A stretch of DNA of 64,000 bases from contig NZ_JACHJV010000001.1 of the NCBI RefSeq assembly GCF_014203855.1, forward strand, positions 2,480,001-2,544,000, read 5' to 3'. The notes beneath the pieces are model-generated. The model was not told the origin of the DNA, ran no database searches, and saw nothing but the letters and a program-made list of their open reading frames with translations. Shown piece after piece: positions 18,009 to 24,926 of the stretch (position 1 is its first letter; each line of letters starts with the position of its first letter). The position numbers and the translations under genes were made by a program. Origin of the DNA: Kitasatospora kifunensis. GTDB lineage: Bacteria; Actinomycetota; Actinomycetes; Streptomycetales; Streptomycetaceae.

Positions 18009-18593
18009 GTGGGATTCCTGGACGCGCTGCTCGGCCGGACCAAGCCCGTCAAGCCGGACCTCGACCAGCTCTTCGGTGTGCCCTCGGCCGCCCTCACCCT
18101 GGAGGCCGCCGCCGGCTTCACCCCCACCGGGCTCGGCTCGGTCTGCTTCGCCGCGGTCGAGGGCGGCGCGTTCGGCGAGGTGGAACGCCAGGTCCGGGCG
18201 CTGCTCGACGCCGACACGCCGAACGGCGGCACCCCGGTCACCGCCAGCCGCGACGAGTACGGCTACTCCTGGCTGCTCGCCCAGCACACCCCCGAGGAGC
18301 TGCCGGAGCTGGTCAACGACCTGCACGCGGTCAACAGCGAGCTGGAGGCCAACGGCTTCGGCCCGCAGCTGCTCTGCTCGCTGGTCGGGTTCCGCAACGA
18401 GGCGGGGCAGTCGCTGGCGCTGGTCTACCTCTACAAGCGCGGCTCGTTCTACCCCTTCGCACCGATGCCCGGCGGCGGCGAGCGGCGCAACAGCCCGCTG
18501 GAGCTCCAGGTGAAGGCGATGCTCGGCAACGACCTTCGGTTGGAGACCGACCTGAGCCGCTGGTTCCCGGTCTGGGGCGCGCCCGGGCTGTGA
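18009..18593 (+). CDS. pspAB: PspA-associated protein PspAB
   Basis: A 194-aa protein beginning MGFLDALLGRTKPVKPDLDQLFGVPSAA (split here for orientation: GFLDALLGRTKP then LDQLFGVPSAA), the hallmark of the PspAB family found beside htpX or pspA in actinobacteria. It is soluble, with a conserved LVYLYKRGSFYPFAP block near residues 138-152. GTG start at 18009 follows a GGAAGGA ribosome-binding site. Probably acts with HtpX in the phage-shock/envelope stress response; the biochemical role is not established. Confidence 0.88.
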   Translation: MGFLDALLGRTKPVKPDLDQLFGVPSAALTLEAAAGFTPTGLGSVCFAAVEGGAFGEVERQVRALLDADTPNGGTPVTASRDEYGYSWLLAQHTPEELPELVNDLHAVNSELEANGFGPQLLCSLVGFRNEAGQSLALVYLYKRGSFYPFAPMPGGGERRNSPLELQVKAMLGNDLRLETDLSRWFPVWGAPGL

Positions 18594-18641
18594 GTCTGAC
18601 GGGACGTCGGGCCCGCGTAGCGGTTTTCCTATAGTTCCTCC

Positions 18642-19478
18642 ATGCGCAGCACTCAGTACGGTCCCGACCTCACCCCGCCGTGGAAGCGCCGACAGCCGGC
18701 CCCCGAGGTGGCCGCCGAGCGGGACCTGGTGGTCGAGGAGGCCGCCACCGGCTTCTGCGGCGCGGTGGTGCGCTGCGAGAAGACGGCCGAGGGCCTGACC
18801 GTGACGCTGGAGGACCGGTTCGGCAAGCACCGGGTGTTCCCGTTGGTGGACCGCGGCTTCCTGCTGGAGGGCCGGGTGGTCACCCTGGTCCGCCCGACCG
18901 GCCAGGCGCCGGCCCGCGGCCCGCTGCGCACCGCCTCCGGCTCACTCGCCGTCCCCGGGGCCCGCGCCAGGGTCGCCCGCGAGTCGCGGATCTACGTCGA
19001 GGGCCGGCACGACGCCGAGCTGGTCGAGCGGGTCTGGGGCGACGACCTGCGGATCGAGGGCGTGGTCGTCGAGTACCTGGAGGGCATCGACGATCTGCCG
19101 GCGATCGTGGCCGAGTTCGGCCCGGGTCCGGAGCGGCGGTTGGGCGTCCTGGTGGACCACCTGCTCCCCGGCACCAAGGAGCACCGGATCGCCTCGGCGG
19201 TCACCGGGGAGGCCGTGCTGGTGGTGGGCCACCCGTTCATCGACATCTGGCAGGCCGTCAAACCGGCCAGCGTGGGCATCCCCGGCTGGCCGGACGTCCC
19301 CTACGGGGAGGTCTGGAAGGAGGGCATCTGCCGCCGCCTGGGGTGGCCGGTGGACACCCCGGCGGCCTGGAAGCGGATCCTGGCCTCGGTGAACTCCTTC
19401 CGCGACCTGGAACCGACCCTGCTCGGCCGGGTCGAAGAACTGATCGATTTCGTCACCCAGCCCGTCGAGCAGCCCTAG
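18642..19478 (+). CDS. DUF3097 family protein
   Basis: A 278-aa actinobacterial protein of the DUF3097 type. Recognisable sections: TPPWKRR near residue 10, GFCGAVVRCEKTAEGLTVTLEDRFGKHRVFPL, and RIYVEGRHDAELVERVWGDDLR followed by GVLVDHLLPGTKEHRIA, which resembles a TOPRIM-like acidic core (E..., D-x-L), suggesting nucleic-acid or nucleotide chemistry. Function unknown. The TAG stop forms part of the CTAG end of the palindromic element at 19475-19643. Confidence 0.85.
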   Translation: MRSTQYGPDLTPPWKRRQPAPEVAAERDLVVEEAATGFCGAVVRCEKTAEGLTVTLEDRFGKHRVFPLVDRGFLLEGRVVTLVRPTGQAPARGPLRTASGSLAVPGARARVARESRIYVEGRHDAELVERVWGDDLRIEGVVVEYLEGIDDLPAIVAEFGPGPERRLGVLVDHLLPGTKEHRIASAVTGEAVLVVGHPFIDIWQAVKPASVGIPGWPDVPYGEVWKEGICRRLGWPVDTPAAWKRILASVNSFRDLEPTLLGRVEELIDFVTQPVEQP

Positions 19479-19643
19479 GCCCTGTCCGGCCGATCTTGTC
19501 GGATCAGCGCGCGGCGTTGGGCGCCCGGCTGGGCGTGCGCCCGAGTCGTCCTCGTACTGGGCCGTACTTGGGCGATTCGGGCGTGCGTCCAGCCGGGATG
19601 CCCGGCGTCGCGCGCCCGGCAAGATCGGCCGGACAGGGCCTAG
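19475..19643. repeat. 169-bp imperfect palindrome supplying both convergent stop codons
   Basis: The left end CTAGGCCCTGTCCGGCCGATC and the right end are reverse complements over the outer 28 bp with one mismatch; similarity continues inward at roughly 80 percent to a GTAC-TGGGCC-GTAC centre near 19559. The left CTAG contains the TAG of the DUF3097 gene and the right CTAG contains the stop of hemW on the other strand. It would fold into a long hairpin and can act as a bidirectional terminator. It has no coding capacity and resembles a MITE. Confidence 0.85.
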
Positions 19644-20869
19644 TCCACCAGGTCGCGCACCACCGCGTCGGCCAGCAGGCGCCCGCGCAGGGTCAGCGCG
19701 GCCCGCCCGGCGGCGAACGGTTCGGCGGCCAGCAGGCCGTCGGCCAGCGCACGCTCGGCGGCGCGCAGGCCGGTGGCGGTGAGCAGGTCGAGCGGGCAGC
19801 CGTCGACCAGGCGCAGTTCCAGCAGGATCCGCTCGACCCGCCGGTCCTCGGCCGGCAGCACCTCGCGTCCCTGCCCTGGCGTGCGACCCTCGGCGAGCGC
19901 CTGCGCGTAGGCGGCCGGGTGCTTGGCGTTCCACCAGCGCACGCCGCCCACGTGGCTGTGCGCACCGGGGCCGGCGCCCCACCAGTCGCCACCGGTCCAG
20001 TAGAGCTCGTTGTGCCGGCAGCGCCCGGCCTCGGTGGTGGCCCAGTTGGAGACCTCGTACCAGGCGTAGCCGGCGGCGGCCAGTTCCTGCTCGGCGATCA
20101 GGTAGCGGTCGGCGTGCACGTCGTCGTCGACCATCGGCAGCTCGCCGCGCTTGATCCGCCCTGCCAGCCGGGTGCCCTCCTCGACGATCAGCGAGTAGGC
20201 GGAGACGTGGTCGGGTCCGGCGCCGATCGCGGCGGCCAGCGAGGCCCGCCAGTCCTCGTCGGACTCCCCCGGCGTGCCGTAGATCAGGTCCAGGTTGACG
20301 TGCTCGAAGCCGGCCGCGCGGGCCTCGGCGACGCAGGCCTCGGGGCGGCCCGGCGTGTGGTGGCGGTCCAGCACCTTGAGCACGTGCGGGCGGGCGCTCT
20401 GCATCCCGAAGGAGATCCGGTTGAAGCCGCCCTCGCGCAGCTCGGCCAGGTAGGCCGGGTCGACCGACTCGGGGTTGGCCTCGGTGGTCACCTCCGCGTC
20501 CGCGGCGAGGCCGAACTCCTCACGGATCGCGGCCAGCATCGCCACCAGGTCGCGGGCCGGCAGCAGGGTCGGCGTGCCGCCGCCGAGGAAGACGGTGCGC
20601 ACCGGCAGGTCGACCGGACCGAGCACCTTGCGGGCCAGCCGGATCTCGGCGACCAGGTTCTGCGCGTAGGTCTCCTGCGAGGCGACCGCGCCTGAGGAGT
20701 GCAGCTCGGTGGCGGTGTAGGTGTTGAAGTCGCAGTAGCCGCAGCGGGTCGCGCAGTACGGCACGTGCAGGTAGAAGCCGAAGGGCCGCTCGCCCAGACC
20801 CGTCAGGGCGTGGGCGGGCAGGGAACCGTCAAACGGCACGGGTTCGCCGTCGGGGAGTGCGGAGGGCAT
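19640..20869 (-). CDS. hemW: HemW-type radical SAM protein (heme chaperone)
   Basis: A 409-aa radical-SAM enzyme of the HemW/HemN-like family, related to oxygen-independent coproporphyrinogen oxidase but usually acting as a heme chaperone. The 4Fe-4S motif CATRCGYC is at residues 39-46; the AdoMet region FLGGGTPTLLP and the C-terminal HemN domain (ELYWTGGDWWGAGPGAHSHVGG) follow. Lack of the extra Cys after the CxxxCxxC motif (CDFN follows directly) fits HemW rather than true HemN. ATG at 20869 is preferred to an upstream frame start at 20899. It lies between the acyl-CoA synthetase gene and the convergent DUF3097 gene; in relatives hrcA is near. Confidence 0.93.
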   Translation of the reverse strand: MPSALPDGEPVPFDGSLPAHALTGLGERPFGFYLHVPYCATRCGYCDFNTYTATELHSSGAVASQETYAQNLVAEIRLARKVLGPVDLPVRTVFLGGGTPTLLPARDLVAMLAAIREEFGLAADAEVTTEANPESVDPAYLAELREGGFNRISFGMQSARPHVLKVLDRHHTPGRPEACVAEARAAGFEHVNLDLIYGTPGESDEDWRASLAAAIGAGPDHVSAYSLIVEEGTRLAGRIKRGELPMVDDDVHADRYLIAEQELAAAGYAWYEVSNWATTEAGRCRHNELYWTGGDWWGAGPGAHSHVGGVRWWNAKHPAAYAQALAEGRTPGQGREVLPAEDRRVERILLELRLVDGCPLDLLTATGLRAAERALADGLLAAEPFAAGRAALTLRGRLLADAVVRDLVD

Positions 20870-20927
20870 GGGTCCATTGTCCGGTACGGCGCGCGACACC
20901 CGCGCCGTACCGGTGTGATCATTCGAC

Positions 20928-22841
20928 TCAGGCCTCGTTGGCCCCGGCGTACATCTCGGTGACCGCTTCGGCGTAGGTCCGCTCGACCACCGGGCGCTTG
21001 ATCTTCAGGCTCGGGGTCAGCTCACCGTGCTCGACGTCCAGGTCGCGCGGCAGGATGGCGAACTTCTTGATCGTCTGCCAGCGCTGCAGCTCACCGTTGA
21101 GCTTCTTCACGAAGCCCTCGATCAGGGTGTTCGCCTCGGGCGAGCCGACCACCTCGGCGTAGCTCCTGCCGCTCTGTCCGTGCTCGGCGGCCCACTGCAT
21201 GATCACCGGCTCGTCCAGCGCGATCAGCGCGGTGCAGTAGTTGCGGCCGTTGCCGATCACCAGGATGTTGCTGACGAACGGGCAGAGCGCCTTGAACTTG
21301 CCCTCGACCTCGCTGGGCGCGACGTACTTGCCGCCGGAGGTCTTGAACATGTCCTTCTTGCGGTCGGTGATCCGCAGGTAACCGCCGGGGCCCAGCTCGC
21401 CGATGTCGCCGGTGTGGAACCAGCCGTCCGCCTCCAGCACCTCGGCGGTCCGCTCGGGGTCCTCGTGGTAGCCGCGCATCACACCAGGGCCGCGCAGCAG
21501 GATCTCGCCGTCCTCGGCGATCCGGACCTCGGTGCCGGGCAGCGGCAGGCCCACCGTGCCGATCCGGACGTCCTCGGCGGGGTTGACCGCCGAGCCGGCG
21601 CTGGTCTCGCTGAGCCCGTAGCCCTCCAGGATCGGCACACCGGCGCCCATGAAGAAGTAGCCGATCTCGGGGGCCAGCGCGGCGCTGCCGGAGACCGAGC
21701 CGCGCAACCGCCCGCCGAAGGCCGTGCGGATCTTGGCGTAGACCAGCTTGTCGGCGATCGCGTGCTGGATCGACAGGGCGAGCGGAACGCTGTCGCGGCC
21801 GGTGGCGATCCGGTTGGCCTGGGCGGTGCGGGCGTAGTCCCTGGCCACCTTGGCCGCCCAGAGGAAGATCTTGTACTTGGCGCCGCCCTCTGCTCTGGCC
21901 CGGCCCGCGATGCCGTTGTAGACCTTCTCGAAGATCCGCGGCGCGGAGGCCATCAGGGTCGGCTTGATGAGCGGGAGGTTGTGGATGATCCGGTCGACCC
22001 GGCCGTCCACCGCCATCACGTGGCCGGTGGCGATCTGGCCCGAGATCAGCGTCTTGCCGAAGACGTGGGACAGCGGCAGCCACATGAACTGCACGTCGTC
22101 GGCGCGCAGCAGGCCGCTCTCCTGCTGGGCGATGCCCTCGTAGGCCCAGCAGTCGTGCACCAGCCGCACGCCCTTGGGGCGCCCGGTGGTGCCGGAGGTG
22201 TAGATCAGGGTGGCGAGTTGCTCCGGGTCCAGGGCGTCGACGGCGTCGCGGACGGCGTCGGGGTGCTCCTTGAGGTGGGCGGCGCCGCGCTCCTCGAGCT
22301 CGGCCAGGGTCAGCACGGTCAGACCCTCGGGCTCGGGGCGCTCGGCCGGGGCGTCGATGAGGATCACCGTGGCCAGCGCGGGCAGTTGATCGCGCTGGCC
22401 GACCGCCTTGGCGAGCTGGGCGGCGTTCTCGGCGAAGAGCGCCTTGCTGCCGGAGTTGGCGAGGATGAAGCCGGTCTCGTCGGCGTTGGTGCTCGGGTAG
22501 ACGGTGGTGGTGGCGGCGCCCGCGCACATGTTGCCGAGGTCGGTGAGGATCCACTCGATCCGGGTCGAGGAGGCGATCGCCACCCGGTCCTCGGCCTCGA
22601 TGCCCAGCGACATCAGCCCCGCCGCGATGTTCTGCACCCGCACGGCGGTCTGCGCCCAGCTGAGCGAGCGCCACTGCTCGGCGCCCGGCGCACTGTCGGC
22701 CGCGTGTTCGTCGACTGGAACGGGGAACCTGTACGCCTCGGCGTCAGGGGTGGCCTTTACCCTACTCAGAAAGAGATGCGCCACCGAGGCCGGACGCCCG
22801 GCGATCTTGTCGGAGCCGATGACGGACTGCGCTGAACTCAA
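20928..22841 (-). CDS. Long-chain fatty-acid--CoA ligase (AMP-forming)
   Basis: A 637-aa ANL-superfamily enzyme activating fatty acids to acyl-CoA. Motifs: P-loop LIYTSGTTGRPKGV, YGLSETSAGS, and the hinge block GWFHTGDIGELGPGGYLRITDRKKDMFKTSGGKYVAPS (shown as GWFHTGDIGEL and DRKKDMFKTSGGKYV). The start is TTG at 22841, supported by GGAGG 6 nt upstream; no ATG/GTG is nearby. Two tandem CGAGTAA-containing half-palindromes at 22919-22950 lie about 80-110 bp upstream and may bind a TetR-type lipid-responsive regulator. Confidence 0.92.
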   Translation of the reverse strand: MSSAQSVIGSDKIAGRPASVAHLFLSRVKATPDAEAYRFPVPVDEHAADSAPGAEQWRSLSWAQTAVRVQNIAAGLMSLGIEAEDRVAIASSTRIEWILTDLGNMCAGAATTTVYPSTNADETGFILANSGSKALFAENAAQLAKAVGQRDQLPALATVILIDAPAERPEPEGLTVLTLAELEERGAAHLKEHPDAVRDAVDALDPEQLATLIYTSGTTGRPKGVRLVHDCWAYEGIAQQESGLLRADDVQFMWLPLSHVFGKTLISGQIATGHVMAVDGRVDRIIHNLPLIKPTLMASAPRIFEKVYNGIAGRARAEGGAKYKIFLWAAKVARDYARTAQANRIATGRDSVPLALSIQHAIADKLVYAKIRTAFGGRLRGSVSGSAALAPEIGYFFMGAGVPILEGYGLSETSAGSAVNPAEDVRIGTVGLPLPGTEVRIAEDGEILLRGPGVMRGYHEDPERTAEVLEADGWFHTGDIGELGPGGYLRITDRKKDMFKTSGGKYVAPSEVEGKFKALCPFVSNILVIGNGRNYCTALIALDEPVIMQWAAEHGQSGRSYAEVVGSPEANTLIEGFVKKLNGELQRWQTIKKFAILPRDLDVEHGELTPSLKIKRPVVERTYAEAVTEMYAGANEA

Positions 22842-22918
22842 CGAGACCTCCGGGGGACCAGGTGGCCGAGGGTGGATTCCGTGCGGGGGCTTGGGGGGTG
22901 GACCTCCCGACGGGCTTG

Positions 22919-22950
22919 GTTACCAACGAGTAATTAACTGGCGAGTAACA
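22919..22950 (-). promoter_or_regulatory. Tandem imperfect palindromes, candidate TetR-type operator
   Basis: TTACC-AACG-AGTAA and TTAACT-GGCG-AGTAA lie next to each other, sharing CGAGTAA at 22927-22933 and 22942-22948 (15-bp spacing). This is an AT-rich island upstream of the acyl-CoA synthetase gene. Related TTACT/AGTAA sites precede fatty-acid genes in actinobacteria (memory, not checked). Confidence 0.5.
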
Positions 22951-23058
22951 AGACTGGCGACAGCCTAGGCCCAACAGGGCGCCGCTGTTAAGAGGGCACG
23001 AATGTCTGACACGTCCCAAAGGCGCCGGTGCGGCACACCACCAACGGGCACCGCCGGG

Positions 23059-23082
23059 CTCGTTCCCACCGGTGGGAACGAG
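23059..23082. promoter_or_regulatory. Perfect 24-bp palindrome, candidate operator of ABC exporter
   Basis: CTCGTTCCCACC and GGTGGGAACGAG are exact reverse complements with no loop, 111 bp upstream of the exporter start and immediately before a TTGACC hexamer (23090). The position fits a repressor site overlapping the promoter; no regulator gene is adjacent. Confidence 0.6.
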
Positions 23083-23192
23083 AGAAGAGTTGACCGGGAC
23101 CACGGTCGGATCGAGCGATACGGCCGCGAGCTCGCGGTGGGAAGGCAGAAAATGAGGGTGCGAATCCTCCTGGCGACAACGAGAGTGTCCGA

Positions 23193-24926
23193 GTGCTGAT
23201 CAGAGTCCTCAGGGCCCATCTGGGGCCCTATACCAAACCCATCATCCTGCTGGTGCTCTTCCAGTTGGTATCGACCATCGCCACCCTGTATCTGCCGACC
23301 CTGAACGCCGACATCATCGACAACGGGGTGGTCAAGGGCGACACCGGCTACATCATGCGGATCGGCGGGGTGATGCTCGCCATCACCCTGGCCCAGTTGA
23401 TCTGCTCGGTCTGCGCGGTCTACTTCGGCGCCCGCACCGCCATGGCGGTCGGCCGGGACATGCGGGCCTCGGTCTTCGACCGGGTGCAGAGCTTCTCGGC
23501 GCGCGAGGTCGGCCAGTTCGGCGCCCCCTCGCTGATCACTCGCACCACCAACGACGTCCAGCAGGTCCAGATGCTGGTGCTGATGTCCTTCACCCTGCTG
23601 GTCGCCGCACCGATCATGTGCGTGGGCGGCATCATCATGGCGCTCAACCAGGACGTCCCGCTCTCCAGCCTGCTGATCGTCGTGGTCCCGGTGCTCGGCC
23701 TGGTGGTCACCGTGCTGGTGCGCCGACTGCGCCCGGCCTTCCGCGGCATGCAGGTGCGGATCGACGCGGTCAACCGCATCCTGCGCGAGCAGATCACCGG
23801 TATCCGGGTGATCCGCGCCTTCGTCAAGGACAGCCACGAGCAGGACCGGTTCGGCGTCGCCAACGACGAGTTGACCGACTTCTCGCTGCGCACCGGTCGG
23901 CTGATGGCCTTCATGTTCCCGTCCGTGATGCTGGTGGTGAACATCTCCAGCGTCGCCGTGCTCTGGTTCGGCGCGCACCGGATCGACAGCGGCGGCATGC
24001 AGATCGGCGCCCTGACGGCCTTCCTCTCCTACCTGCTGCAGATCCTGATGAGCGTCATGATGGCCACCTTCATGTTCATGATGGTGCCGCGGGCCGAGGT
24101 CTGTGCCGAGCGCATCGTCGAGGTGCTCGACACCGACTCCAGCGTGGTGCCGCCGAGCGCGCCGGTCACCGAGCTGCGTCAGCACGGCCACCTCGAACTG
24201 CGCGAGGTCGACTTCCGCTTCCCGGGCGCCGAGGTGTCGGTGCTGCGCCAGATCGCCTTCACCGCGCGTCCGGGCGAGACCACCGCCGTGATCGGCAGCA
24301 CCGGCAGCGGCAAGACCACCCTGCTCAGCCTGATCCCCCGGCTGATCGACGCCACCGACGGACAGGTGCTGGTCAACGGGGTGGACGTGCGCGAGATAGC
24401 GCCGGCCAAGCTGGCCGAGACGGTCGGCCTGGTGCCCCAGAAGCCCTACCTCTTCTCCGGCACGGTGGCCAGCAACCTGCGCTACGGCAAGCCCGACGCC
24501 ACCGACGAGGAGCTCTGGCACGCGCTGGAGATCGCCCAGGCCAAGGAGTTCGTGGAGCGCCTGGAGGGCGGCCTCGAAGCCCAGATCGCGCAGGGCGGCG
24601 GCAACGTCTCCGGCGGCCAGCGCCAGCGGCTGGCGATCGCCCGGGCCCTGGTCCGCAAGCCCGAGATCTACCTGTTCGACGACTCCTTCTCCGCGCTCGA
24701 CTACGCCACCGACGCCAAGCTCCGCGCGGCGCTGGCCCAGGAGACCGCCGAGGCGACCGTGGTGATCGTCGCCCAGCGGGTGAGCACCATCCGCGACGCC
24801 GACCGGATCGTCGTCCTGGACGAGGGCGCGATCGTCGGCGCCGGGACACACCACGAGCTGATGGCCGACAACCCGACGTACCGGGAGATCGTGCTCTCCC
24901 AGCTCACCGAGCAGGAGGCGGCGTGA
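23193..24926 (+). CDS. Heterodimeric ABC exporter subunit with degenerate ATPase site
   Basis: A 577-aa type-IV ABC exporter half: six membrane helices (about 15-300) then a nucleotide-binding domain. Walker A GSTGSGKTT, signature VSGGQRQR, and Walker B IYLFDDSFSALD, where the usual catalytic Glu after Walker B is Asp. Such a substitution is typical of the degenerate-site subunit in heterodimers. GTG start at 23193. The TGA overlaps the GTG of the second subunit (GTGA), so the two are co-translated. Probably exports a hydrophobic compound; substrate not deducible. Confidence 0.92.
   Translation: MLIRVLRAHLGPYTKPIILLVLFQLVSTIATLYLPTLNADIIDNGVVKGDTGYIMRIGGVMLAITLAQLICSVCAVYFGARTAMAVGRDMRASVFDRVQSFSAREVGQFGAPSLITRTTNDVQQVQMLVLMSFTLLVAAPIMCVGGIIMALNQDVPLSSLLIVVVPVLGLVVTVLVRRLRPAFRGMQVRIDAVNRILREQITGIRVIRAFVKDSHEQDRFGVANDELTDFSLRTGRLMAFMFPSVMLVVNISSVAVLWFGAHRIDSGGMQIGALTAFLSYLLQILMSVMMATFMFMMVPRAEVCAERIVEVLDTDSSVVPPSAPVTELRQHGHLELREVDFRFPGAEVSVLRQIAFTARPGETTAVIGSTGSGKTTLLSLIPRLIDATDGQVLVNGVDVREIAPAKLAETVGLVPQKPYLFSGTVASNLRYGKPDATDEELWHALEIAQAKEFVERLEGGLEAQIAQGGGNVSGGQRQRLAIARALVRKPEIYLFDDSFSALDYATDAKLRAALAQETAEATVVIVAQRVSTIRDADRIVVLDEGAIVGAGTHHELMADNPTYREIVLSQLTEQEAA

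Larger units (their letters stand above)
22842..23192. other. Divergent regulatory region between acyl-CoA ligase and ABC exporter
   Basis: This 351-bp gene-free region contains the tandem operator at 22919-22950 and the perfect palindrome at 23059-23082. A TTGACC hexamer at 23090-23095 is followed by a weak CGATAC about 20 bp later. I see no further gene. Confidence 0.5.

Noticed and set aside
22989..24854. Large His/Asp/Gln-rich open frame opposite the first ABC exporter gene
   Set aside because: The composition is the antisense reading of a membrane protein; the plus strand has all ABC exporter motifs.
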